Shown one piece after another: positions 25,418-33,280 of a DNA stretch of 64,000 nt. The notes under the pieces are model-generated. The model saw only the letters and a list, made by a program, of their open reading frames with translations, was not told the origin of the DNA and did not search any database. The translations under genes and the position numbers were made by a program. Source of the DNA: Roseiarcus sp963835955 (GTDB lineage Bacteria; Pseudomonadota; Alphaproteobacteria; Rhizobiales; Beijerinckiaceae); contig CAWIHZ010000004.1 of NCBI GenBank assembly GCA_963835955.1, positions 310,001 through 374,000 on the forward strand, given 5' to 3'. Position 1 is the stretch's first letter, and every line of letters begins with the position of its first letter.

Positions 25418-25579
25418 ATGAAAATGTTCTCTCTTTCGCGCTTCCTGCGCGCGCGCCGAACCTACTGGGGCGTCGTGGGGGAATTGTCCCGGTATACGGA
25501 CCGCGAGTTGCACGATATCGGCATCGATCGCGCCGACATTCACGAAATCGCCCGCCTCGCGTCGCGGGAAGAGCAATGA
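25418..25579 (+). CDS. DUF1127 (YjiS-like) small protein
   Basis: This 53-residue basic protein has the DUF1127 pattern: a short N-terminal helix (FSLSRFLRARRTYW) and the conserved ELSRYTDRELHDIGIDRADI, followed by an acidic/basic tail. ATG 25418 has AGGAG seven bases upstream. In alphaproteobacteria such proteins affect RNA turnover and phosphate or stress responses by binding RNA. It has its own promoter and is convergent with manC. Confidence 0.88.
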   Translation: MKMFSLSRFLRARRTYWGVVGELSRYTDRELHDIGIDRADIHEIARLASREEQ

Positions 25580-25619
25580 ACGTCGAAGGCGGCGCCCGCC
25601 CGGGGCGCCGCCTCAGCCG

Positions 25620-27035
25620 TCACTTCCGATTGTAGACGTCCTCGATCCGCACGATGTCGTCTTCTCCCAGATAGCTGCCAGTCTGCACCTCGATCAGCTC
25701 CAGTTCGATCCTGCCGGGATTGGCGAGGCGGTGATCGGACCCAATCGGCAAATAGATCGACTCGTTCTCGTGCACGACCCGCATGGCGCCGTTGAGCGTC
25801 ACCTCGGCCGCGCCCTTAACCACGATCCAATGTTCGGCCCGGTGATAGTGCCTCTGCAGCGAGAGGCGTCCGCCGGGTCGAACCACGATCCGCTTGACCT
25901 GATAGCGCGCGCCGAAGTCGATGCTCTGGTAATAGCCCCAGGGACGGTACATTCGCCGGTGTCGGGTCGCCTCGGGATGGCCTTGCGCCTTCAGCCGCTC
26001 GACGAGCTCCTTGACCTTGTGCGTCTGCGATTTGTCGGCCACCAGCACGACGTCGCCGGTCGCCACGACGACAACGTTGTCGAGGCCGATGACGGCGGCC
26101 AAAAGCTCCTCCGAACGCACCAGCGAGTTCGACGATCCGATCGCCACCGCGCGGCCCCGCAGGCTGTTGCCGTCGGCGTCCCGAGGACTCAGGCGCCACA
26201 CTGTCGACCAATCGCCGACGTCGGACCACCCGACGTCGGCGGCGAGAACCGCCGCTTTGTCGGTCCGCTCCATCACTGCGAAATCGATCGAGGTCTTCGG
26301 CGCCCTGACGAAGGCGTCGCGATCGAGAACGACGAAGCCGAGATCCATTTGCGCCTTTGCGACCGCCTCCCCCGCCGCGGCGGCGATCTCGGGCTCGAAC
26401 CGCGACAGCTCCTCCAGCATGACATCGGCGCGAAAGACGAAATTGCCGGAGTTCCAGAGATAGCCCTGCTCGATGAAAGCGCGCGCCCGCGCCTCGTCGG
26501 GCTTCTCGACGAAGCGCTCGATGCGCCGCACTCGCGGATCGGCCGCGAGCGGCCCGGCGGGGTGGATATAGCCGTAGCCGGTCGCGGGGAAATCGGGCGT
26601 GACGCCGAAGGTGACGATTTCGCCCGAGGCCGCGGCGACGCCCGCCTGCGCGCATAGAGCGGCGAATTTATCCGCCTCGCGAATGACATGGTCGGCGGCG
26701 AGCACGGCGAGGATCGTCTCCGGGTCCCGCGCGGCCGCCCAGGCCGCCGCCGCGCCGACGGCGGCCGCGCTGTCGCGCCGCTCGGGCTCGAGCAGAATCG
26801 TCGCCCGGGCGCCGATCTCTTCGAGCTGTTCGGCGACCAGAAATCGATAGTCGAAATTGGTGATGACGACCGCGGGTTCGAAAATCGAAGGGTCGCCCAG
26901 CAGGCCGACGATCGACTGGAACGTCGACCGGTCGCCGATCAGGGGAATGAACTGCTTGGGCAGGCTTTCGCGCGATTCCGGCCAGACGCGGGTCCCGGAG
27001 CCGCCGCACATGACCACAGGCAGGATCTTGGTCAT
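25620..27035 (-). CDS. manC: Mannose-1-phosphate guanylyltransferase / mannose-6-phosphate isomerase
   Basis: This 471-residue bifunctional enzyme has a nucleotidyltransferase N-terminus with VVMCGGSGTRVWPESRESLPKQF (pyrophosphorylase signature) and AVLAADHVI, and a C-terminal cupin with RPWGYYQSIDFGARYQVKRI, LQRHYHRAEHWIVVKG (His ligands) and GSDHRLANPG. It makes GDP-mannose for exopolysaccharide or lipopolysaccharide. Length fits the CpsB/XanB/AlgA class. No other polysaccharide gene is adjacent. Confidence 0.93.
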   Translation of the reverse strand: MTKILPVVMCGGSGTRVWPESRESLPKQFIPLIGDRSTFQSIVGLLGDPSIFEPAVVITNFDYRFLVAEQLEEIGARATILLEPERRDSAAAVGAAAAWAAARDPETILAVLAADHVIREADKFAALCAQAGVAAASGEIVTFGVTPDFPATGYGYIHPAGPLAADPRVRRIERFVEKPDEARARAFIEQGYLWNSGNFVFRADVMLEELSRFEPEIAAAAGEAVAKAQMDLGFVVLDRDAFVRAPKTSIDFAVMERTDKAAVLAADVGWSDVGDWSTVWRLSPRDADGNSLRGRAVAIGSSNSLVRSEELLAAVIGLDNVVVVATGDVVLVADKSQTHKVKELVERLKAQGHPEATRHRRMYRPWGYYQSIDFGARYQVKRIVVRPGGRLSLQRHYHRAEHWIVVKGAAEVTLNGAMRVVHENESIYLPIGSDHRLANPGRIELELIEVQTGSYLGEDDIVRIEDVYNRK

Positions 27036-27118
27036 CGATTCCCCGCGTTCGCCTTCGGCGGAGCGCCCAAAAGCGCGCCCCTTCTATAGAATAGCCCGGC
27101 CAAGGCAATCTCCCCCAT

Positions 27119-28297
27119 TCAGGCCTTGGTCGCCGCTCTTCGGGCGCGGCTCGACGGAGCGAGGGCGGCCATGCCGGCGGCCGCGCCTAAGAGCGCGGCG
27201 GCGAAGGCGGCGAAGGCGACCGGCAGCGAGAAGCTTTGCGCGATCGCGCCCATCGCGAGCGGCGCCGGCAGACGGGTCAGCGCGCTGAACAGCGAGGCGG
27301 AGGCGAGGCCGACAGCAGGTCCGGCCTCCGACTGGCGGGCCGCGAGGGCGAAGCTGCACGGCACGATGGCGCCGGTGCCGACGCCGATCAGGGCGAAGCC
27401 CAGGACGCTGAGCGCAAAGCCGGCCTGGGCGGCGACGACGGCGAACCCGGCGGCGGCGACCGCGAACGATCCGACGATGATGCGCTGGTCGCTCACTCTG
27501 GCGCGCACGCTGTCGGCGTTGAAGCGCAGCGTCGCCTGGCAGGCGGCGAAAAAGGCCGCGCCGAGGCCGGCGATCGAGGCGAGACTCGGCGCTTCCGCGC
27601 GCAGCAGCAGGGCCGACCACAGCAAGGCCGCGGTCTCGGCCGCGATCGAGACGCCGATGACGATTCCGAGCCCGATCAGGGCCGGAGCAAACGACAGGCC
27701 GCGCGTCGACGAAGTCCGGGCGGGGACCGGCGCCGATCCCTCGCCGCGAGCGGCCCGGTCATAGGCGAACCCCGCCGCGAGGAGCCCGAGAGCGGCAAGG
27801 ACGCCAGCGGCCCATGGCGCCGGGCCGGCGACGATCAGGCTGCCGAGGATCGCGCCCAACGCGATGCCGGCGGACGCCGCGGCGTGCAGGCGCGCGAGAA
27901 TCGGGCGGCCAAGCCCGCGCTCGATCCGCGCGCCTTCGGCGTTCATGGTCACGTCGACGACGCCGCCGAGAAATCCGGTGACGACGAATACGGCCGCCAC
28001 CACGGCCGCCGACGAGGCGTTGAGCAAGGCGCACAGACCCGCCCCGAAAATGATCGCGCTGACCGTCAGCACCGGCCTGACGCCGAAGCGGTGCGCCAGC
28101 GCCCCGCTCGCCGACATCGCGGCGAGATAGGCGGCGGTGTAGACGGTGAGGATGATCCCGAACGCCGCCGCGTCGATTCCGGCGTGCGTCAGAATCGCGC
28201 CGGAGGCGCCGCCCCAGAGGCCGATGCCGACGCCGAAGGAAAAAAACATTCCCGCGACCGCAGCATGCAAAAGCGTGTTTGCGCGGTCGACGCCCAC
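27119..28297 (-). CDS. MFS transporter
   Basis: This roughly 392-residue permease has about twelve hydrophobic segments, beginning AAVAGMFFSFGVGIGLWGGASGAIL, with the MFS loop-2 region LAHRFGVRPVLTVSAI and paired helices in both halves. It resembles the YbjJ/FsR-like group with unknown substrate. GTG 28297 is chosen because it lies nine bases after the mttB stop; TTG 28309, overlapping that stop, is an alternative. Close spacing to the methyltransferase gene suggests one transcript and a role in uptake or export of a related amine or methylated compound. Confidence 0.8.
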   Translation of the reverse strand: MGVDRANTLLHAAVAGMFFSFGVGIGLWGGASGAILTHAGIDAAAFGIILTVYTAAYLAAMSASGALAHRFGVRPVLTVSAIIFGAGLCALLNASSAAVVAAVFVVTGFLGGVVDVTMNAEGARIERGLGRPILARLHAAASAGIALGAILGSLIVAGPAPWAAGVLAALGLLAAGFAYDRAARGEGSAPVPARTSSTRGLSFAPALIGLGIVIGVSIAAETAALLWSALLLRAEAPSLASIAGLGAAFFAACQATLRFNADSVRARVSDQRIIVGSFAVAAAGFAVVAAQAGFALSVLGFALIGVGTGAIVPCSFALAARQSEAGPAVGLASASLFSALTRLPAPLAMGAIAQSFSLPVAFAAFAAALLGAAAGMAALAPSSRARRAATKA

Positions 28298-28305
28298 GGG
28301 CGGGA

Positions 28306-29859
28306 TCAAAAGTCTGTCGGCGCGCCGCCCTCGGCCTTGCGGCCGGCGACGAAGGCCTCCAGCGCCTCGAAGCGCTCCGGTTCGAACGGCGGGGCGACGA
28401 AATCCCGCAGCCGTTCGGCGACCGCGCGCTCGGCCGCGTCGGCGGCGGTAGGCGATCCCGCCTCCCGCCAGGTCTCGTAATTGCGCCAGTCGGAAATCAT
28501 CGGCGCGAAGAAGGCGTTGCGATAGCGCGACTTCGTATGTTCGGCGCCGAAGAAATGGCCGCCGGGGCCGACCTCGCGCATCGCCTCCAGCGCCAGTTCG
28601 GATTCCTCCACCCGCAACGGCCGCAGAAATTCGGCGACCATGGCGAGAAGATCGGCGTCGAGCGCCATCTTCTCGAACGAGGCCTGCAGGCCGCCCTCCA
28701 TCCAGCCGGCCCCGTGCATGAGCAGGTTGGCGCCGCCCATGATCGCGCCCCAAAGCGAGAACACGCTTTCGTAAGCCGCCTGCGCGTCGAGCGAATTGGC
28801 GGCGTTGGCGTTGGAGGAGCGGTAGGGCAGGGAGAGGCGGCGGGCGAGCTGGCCGCCGACGATCGCCGTCTTCATGTATTCGGGCGTGCCGAACGCCGGC
28901 GCGCCGGACTTCATGTCCACATTCGAAGTGAAGCCGCCATAGACGAAGGGCGCGCCGGGCCGCACCGCCTGGGTCATGACGAGACCGGCGAGCGCCTCGG
29001 CGTGCTGCTGGGCGAGCGCTCCGGCGAGCGTGACCGGGGCCATCGCGCCGGCGAGGGTGAAGGGCGTCAGCACCACGACCTGATTGCGCCGCGCCATCTG
29101 GATGATCCCCTCGAGCATCGGCGTGTCGAGTCTGAGCGGCGAGGAGGAATTGATCACCGTGAACAGCGACGGCTCCCGGTCCAGCGTCGCGTCGTCGACG
29201 CCGCGCGCAATTCTGACCATCTCGATCGCGTCCAGATTGCGCTCCCGCCCGAGGCTGTAGGCGTGGATCGGCTTGTCGGACAGCGTCAGCATGTCGAACA
29301 GCGCCTCGAGATGGCGGATGGAAGCGTGAATGTCGATCGGCTCGACCGGATAGCCGCCCCAGAAATGGATCGAATCAAAGCTCTGCCCCAGGCGGATGAA
29401 ATTTTGATAGTCGCGCTTGTTTCCGGGCCGACGGCCTCCGGCGCGATCAAAGGAATTGGGGGCGCTGGCGACCGAGCCGAAGGCGAGATGACGGCCGCCG
29501 ATCGTCAGAGCGCGCGCGGGATTGCGCGCATGCAGCGTGAACGCGTTCGGCGCGAGGCCGATATGCGCCTCCACCAGCGCCGGCTCGAAGCGCACCCGCT
29601 TCGAGGCCGGATCGACGTCGGCGCCGGCGCGTTTGAGGATCGCGCGCGCTTCGTCGTGCAGGAAATCGACCCCGATCTCCTTTAGCGCTGTAAGCGCGGC
29701 GTCGTGAATCGATTCGAGTTCGTCGCGCGAAACCAGCTCAAGCGGCGGAAAAGGCGCCTGCGGCTGGCGCGGCGCCTGAGCAGCCGTCGTCGCGCCGCCG
29801 CGATCGGCGCCGCGCCGGCGCCGCCGCCCGGCGTCCTGCGGCTGGGTCTCGACGGTCAT
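28306..29859 (-). CDS. MttB-family methyltransferase without pyrrolysine
   Basis: This 517-residue protein belongs to the trimethylamine methyltransferase superfamily (COG5598). After a low-complexity Arg/Ala/Gln-rich start, conserved parts are EIGVDFLHDEARAILKRAG, GNKRDYQNFIRLGQSFDSI, SLFTVINSSSPLRLDTPMLEG and SRYRNAFFAPMISDWRNYETW. There is no in-frame amber codon, so it is the non-Pyl type, related to glycine betaine:corrinoid methyltransferases. ATG 29859 is chosen; the frame extends upstream but without family likeness. No corrinoid protein or reactivase gene is nearby. A LysR gene upstream probably controls it. Confidence 0.85.
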   Translation of the reverse strand: MTVETQPQDAGRRRRRGADRGGATTAAQAPRQPQAPFPPLELVSRDELESIHDAALTALKEIGVDFLHDEARAILKRAGADVDPASKRVRFEPALVEAHIGLAPNAFTLHARNPARALTIGGRHLAFGSVASAPNSFDRAGGRRPGNKRDYQNFIRLGQSFDSIHFWGGYPVEPIDIHASIRHLEALFDMLTLSDKPIHAYSLGRERNLDAIEMVRIARGVDDATLDREPSLFTVINSSSPLRLDTPMLEGIIQMARRNQVVVLTPFTLAGAMAPVTLAGALAQQHAEALAGLVMTQAVRPGAPFVYGGFTSNVDMKSGAPAFGTPEYMKTAIVGGQLARRLSLPYRSSNANAANSLDAQAAYESVFSLWGAIMGGANLLMHGAGWMEGGLQASFEKMALDADLLAMVAEFLRPLRVEESELALEAMREVGPGGHFFGAEHTKSRYRNAFFAPMISDWRNYETWREAGSPTAADAAERAVAERLRDFVAPPFEPERFEALEAFVAGRKAEGGAPTDF

Positions 29860-29959
29860 GCTTGTCCTTTGGTCGGTGCTGCCGCGATCAGGGTATCCGG
29901 GCCGCGCGCGCGCGCCTTGCGCCAAAATGGCATCGCGACATGCCAATTTGCTCCGCCAC

Positions 29960-30003
29960 GCAGGATTGCGGAAAAAGCGGCGACCGGTTTTCCGCAATCC
30001 TGC
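29960..30003. terminator. Perfect 16-bp inverted repeat between lysR and mttB
   Basis: GCAGGATTGCGGAAAA (29960-29975) and TTTTCCGCAATCCTGC (29988-30003) pair perfectly around a 12-base loop. It lies just after the lysR stop and about 100 bp before the mttB start. It may end the lysR transcript, or be a genome-wide palindromic repeat; there is no long T run, so factor-independent termination is not certain. Confidence 0.55.
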
Positions 30004-30022
30004 CTCTTGAAGGGGCGCCGGG

Positions 30023-30997
30023 TTACTTGGCCGCGCGCAGCTTTGGCGGCTCGGCCGCGGCGGCTTCCACCTCGGCCGGGCGCCCGGTCGGGCCGGCGGA
30101 AAAGCGCGCGATCAGCCACGAGCGGAACAGGGCGACCGCCTCGTTGCTGAGGTCCTCGGGATGGGTCGTCAGGTAATAACCGTAGCCTTCGTCGATCCAC
30201 AGGTCGAACGGGCGCACCAGTCGCCCGGCCTTGATCTCCTCATGAAAGAGCAGGGGATCGAGAAGCGCCAGCCCGTCTCCCATCATCGCGTATTGCGCCG
30301 CCAGCTGCTGGGTGTCGAACACCAGGCCGCGATCGACGGCGATGTCGGGCCGCCCGATCGAGCGCACGAACATCTCCCAGAAAAAATGCCGTTGCCGGCC
30401 CTCGATCTTGAGGTGCAGCAGATCGTTGGCGGAGATGAAGCGGGCCGCGTCGAGGGCGTCGTAGGATTCGATCAGCCTGGGGCTGCAAAACAGCGTCGAG
30501 CGCACCATCCACAGGAGATCGTGAATCGCGTCGGTCACGCGCGGCTCCGAATAGACGATGGCGATGTCGATGTCGCCGTCGACGTCCGGCCCGGTTGTCG
30601 GCTTGGACACGATTTCAAGCGAGATGCCGGCGTTCTCGGCCCTAAAGTCGCGCAGGATCGGGATCGCCAGCCGGTGCGCGAACGAGGTCGGCAGCGCCAC
30701 CTTCAGCACCCGCTTGGGCCGCCCCTTTTCCTTGATGACCTCGCCGAGCGCCTGATCGATGCGGTCGAAGGATTTCGACACCACGGGCAGAATATGCCGC
30801 CCCGCTTCGGTCAGCACCAATTGCTGCGGGCGCCGCTCGAACAGCGAGACGCCGAGAAAATTCTCCAAAACGATCACATGACGGCTGACCGCGCTCTGCG
30901 CGACCGTCAGGCTGTTGGCGGCGGCGGTGAAACTGAGGTGCTGTCCAGCCGCCTCGAACGCCCTGAGCGCGTTCAGCGGCAACCATTTGCGGTCCAT
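30023..30997 (-). CDS. LysR-family regulator (GcvA-like)
   Basis: This 324-residue protein has an N-terminal winged HTH (LPLNALRAFEAAGQHLSFTAAANSL, VAQSAVSRHVIVLENFLGVSLFER) and a substrate-binding domain with KVALPTSFAHRLAIPILRDF and IDIAIVYSEPRVTD. The tail after about residue 300 is Pro/Ala/Glu-rich. It is upstream of, and in the same direction as, the mttB-MFS pair, so control of amine metabolism is the simple inference. ATG 30997 begins directly at the conserved N-terminus. Confidence 0.88.
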   Translation of the reverse strand: MDRKWLPLNALRAFEAAGQHLSFTAAANSLTVAQSAVSRHVIVLENFLGVSLFERRPQQLVLTEAGRHILPVVSKSFDRIDQALGEVIKEKGRPKRVLKVALPTSFAHRLAIPILRDFRAENAGISLEIVSKPTTGPDVDGDIDIAIVYSEPRVTDAIHDLLWMVRSTLFCSPRLIESYDALDAARFISANDLLHLKIEGRQRHFFWEMFVRSIGRPDIAVDRGLVFDTQQLAAQYAMMGDGLALLDPLLFHEEIKAGRLVRPFDLWIDEGYGYYLTTHPEDLSNEAVALFRSWLIARFSAGPTGRPAEVEAAAAEPPKLRAAK

Positions 30998-31159
30998 CCA
31001 CCCTCCCCGCAGCCCGCATAGGCGTTCACGACATTCGTCATTTCGGCGGGCGCGTCGAGAATCGGTTCATATCCCATTCCGGCCCGGTCGTACAAGATGA
31101 TCGCAGCGGGGAATCGAAATCAGGGGACGATGCCGTTGCGGCATTTTGCGGATTGAGGG

Positions 31160-31456
31160 TCAAAGTTTGAACTGCGCCGCGAATTCGTCGAGTTCGGCGT
31201 TGGCCGCCGCGACCTCGCGGCGAGCCTTGGCGTAGGAGCGCGCCAAGGTGCGGTCGTCAACGCCGAAGAGGCCGGCGAGCCGCGAAAGCGTGTGCAAATC
31301 GACGTCGCCGAACAGCGCGCGCAAGTGCGAGGGATCGCCGGCGCCGGACTGCAGCATCAGGCGCAGATCATCGCGCCCGGCCGGCGTACGGCTGGCGTTG
31401 CCGATCGCCGACAAGGCGGTGGCGAGCGGGTCGAATGTTCGTTCGCGAACGGTCAT
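31160..31456 (-). CDS. Unrecognised small protein following an AbiEii-type toxin
   Basis: This 98-residue, mostly helical protein (MTVRERTFDPLATALSAIG..., ending LDEFAAQFKL) starts in the ATGA overlap with the toxin stop, so the two are translationally coupled. I see no HTH typical of AbiEi antitoxins. By position it is a candidate antitoxin or cofactor. The order toxin first, partner second is reversed from the usual AbiEi-AbiEii pair. Confidence 0.65.
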   Translation of the reverse strand: MTVRERTFDPLATALSAIGNASRTPAGRDDLRLMLQSGAGDPSHLRALFGDVDLHTLSRLAGLFGVDDRTLARSYAKARREVAAANAELDEFAAQFKL

Positions 31457-32121
31457 TTTGATCGCCGCCGCGTATCCTCGACACTCCGAATCCACGCCAG
31501 CGCCGATCCGACCATCGTCGGCGCAATCTTCCCGAAGTCGCCGATCGGCAGGATGTCGACCGCCAATTGAGCGGGCGGTGAGGCGGCCAACGCTTTGAGC
31601 CGGTTCAGCTGCGCTTCCCGCCGTGACCTGGAAGCCTCGACGGCGGCTCTGGCGGCGGTGGGAAACATCTCGGAGGCCGCGACGAGATCGAACACGTCGC
31701 GGGGTTTGAGCAGCGCCGCGCGAAAGAAGAGTTTCTTGGCCAAAATCTCCTCCGTCGCCTCGAGCATGATCGCGCGGCCGTGAAACTCGAGCGTCTCGTT
31801 GGGCGCGACGCCGGTGACGCTGCCCGCCACGACGAAGTCGATGTCGCCTTGAGACAGAACGAGCTTGACCGAATTGGCCTGTTCCGAGTAGTCGCGCACG
31901 AGCCCCGCGACATGGTCGTTGAGCCTCGGCGTCAGACGCGCGAGCCACTGGACGTCGCGCAGGAAGATGTCGATGTCCTTGCTCAGGCGATGATGCATGC
32001 GCATCATCAGCACCGTCCCGCCGCCCAGAACGATATCCGGCGCGCCATGACCCTGGGCCTCGATATCGTCGAGGATGGCAAGCGCGGTCGAAAGAAGGCC
32101 CTCCCAGCTTCGCTCGTCCAT
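31453..32121 (-). CDS. AbiEii-type nucleotidyltransferase (toxin family)
   Basis: This 222-residue protein has the polymerase-beta-like signature IVLGGGTVLMMRMHHRLSKD with GGGT at 33-36 and the catalytic KDIDIFL (Asp49, Asp51), then ILAKKLFFRA and DVFDLVAASEMF as in AbiEii/AbiGii toxins, which transfer nucleotides to tRNA. ATG 32121 is supported by GGAGG six bases upstream; an in-frame codon at 32202 gives an extra stretch without family likeness. It is shorter than AbiEii of lactococci (about 300) but in range for chromosomal relatives. A phage-defence or regulatory role is inferred from the family only. Confidence 0.8.
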   Translation of the reverse strand: MDERSWEGLLSTALAILDDIEAQGHGAPDIVLGGGTVLMMRMHHRLSKDIDIFLRDVQWLARLTPRLNDHVAGLVRDYSEQANSVKLVLSQGDIDFVVAGSVTGVAPNETLEFHGRAIMLEATEEILAKKLFFRAALLKPRDVFDLVAASEMFPTAARAAVEASRSRREAQLNRLKALAASPPAQLAVDILPIGDFGKIAPTMVGSALAWIRSVEDTRRRSK

Positions 32122-32384
32122 CGCACGCCTCCGCACGCCGAACGAGACGGCCGCCCGGACGCCTGCCGATAGTTGGTCCAGATCGTCTTGAAGTCCACGC
32201 ATTTGTCGATTGCGTGTGGCGAGCGGTCGCGGCCGAAGCCCGATCGCGCGAAGTCCGAACGGCGTCCTCTGCGAGACTGATCGAACTGAGGTCGATCAGC
32301 AGGTCTGGAAGGAGTAGGCTCAGTCGGGAGCGCGCCGAGGCGGCCGGCCGGGCGCGTGCGACGGTGGAGCTGGGAGCGAGGCCC

Positions 32385-32762
32385 ATGGAACGAGCTGTGG
32401 CGTTCAGCGCAATTTGTGGGGCGATAGTCGTCATCGCCGCCGTCGCCTATCTCCTTCGACGGCGCCGAGAACTCCGGATCAAAAGAACCTTGCAAGAGCC
32501 GCTTGAGGAGTACTTCCAAGGAAAAATTTCCGTCAATCAGCTCAGTCAGAGCGCGCTGCAAACGGCAGGCCCCCATTATGTCGGCGGCGCAAAGTTCTAT
32601 TCGTTCGTGGCGAGGGCCTATCAACATGCCGCCGATGCGAGGTCCGGAGGGCCGGATTTCAGAGAAGAGGAGGAGTTGGTGCGGCTGCTGGGGGATTTGA
32701 AGCGCGAGCTCGGACTTCCGGATCGGTATAAAATTGAAGCCTGGCGGCCGGGGCGCGAATAG
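32385..32762 (+). CDS. Hypothetical single-pass membrane protein
   Basis: This 125-residue protein has one N-terminal membrane helix (VAFSAICGAIVVIAAVAYLL) followed by RRRR, placing the rest in the cytoplasm, and a helical domain (LEEYFQGKISVNQLSQSALQTAG, then EEEELVRLLGDLKRELGL). ATG 32385 is chosen because GGGAG precedes it and the helix starts at once; the frame is open upstream but reads as shadow. No family recognised. It is divergent from the AbiEii gene. Confidence 0.6.
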   Translation: MERAVAFSAICGAIVVIAAVAYLLRRRRELRIKRTLQEPLEEYFQGKISVNQLSQSALQTAGPHYVGGAKFYSFVARAYQHAADARSGGPDFREEEELVRLLGDLKRELGLPDRYKIEAWRPGRE

Positions 32763-32811
32763 TCTCCATGGGCATGGAGGGCCGCACGCCGATTGGAGGG
32801 AGGATTGGGAT

Positions 32812-33202
32812 ATGAGACGCTTGTCGCCAGGGATTCTGGTCGCGGCGAGTCTTGCTTTTCCGGTCGCCGCCGCGACGCAGGCCGCCCCGGCCGGTAGCGG
32901 AACGTCTCTCAAGGCTTGCGCCATTGCGCTTGAGGCCAAATGCGGCGCGGTGAAGCTGGGCGGCGATCGACCTCCGCACCTGCTTCGTGCGACATATGTC
33001 CCAGCTTCCACAAGCTTGCTCGGACAAACTGGCGCGCATCGCCCCGCATGCTTCAGCGTGCAAGAATGACGTTATGAAGCTCTGCGGCGCGAGCCCCGCT
33101 TCCGAGACTTACGCGTGTCTGAAGGGAAGGACGACGCAGATCGGGATTCCCTGCATGGCGGCATTGGCCAGGATTGCCGCGCAGGCCTCGCGCGACCGCT
33201 AG
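32812..33202 (+). pseudogene. Exported Cys-rich repeat protein, frameshifted
   Basis: The first frame has a signal peptide (MRRLSPGILVAASLAFPVAAA) and one Cys-rich unit (LKACAIALEAKCGAVKLGG). Near 32960 the frame moves by one base; the continuation reads LRTCFVRHMSQLPQACSDKL, then SACKNDVMKLCGA, TYACLKG and IGIPCMAALARIA. Cys spacing resembles the GLG1-type cysteine-rich repeats common in small alphaproteobacterial periplasmic proteins. Joined, it would be about 130 residues. One extra base in GGCGGCGATCG explains the break; sequencing error is possible. Confidence 0.65.
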
Positions 33203-33280
33203 GCGTCGGCGCAGGGGCGCCCTTCCCACTCCGCCGCTTCCGCACTAAGTAAGCCCCTTCGTCCCAGAAGCCGCAATCTC

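Noticed and set aside
31160..32434. 424-residue minus-strand frame covering the AbiEii region
   Set aside because: Only its last 98 residues look real; the upstream part is antisense-style Arg/Ser-rich shadow of the toxin gene in another frame.
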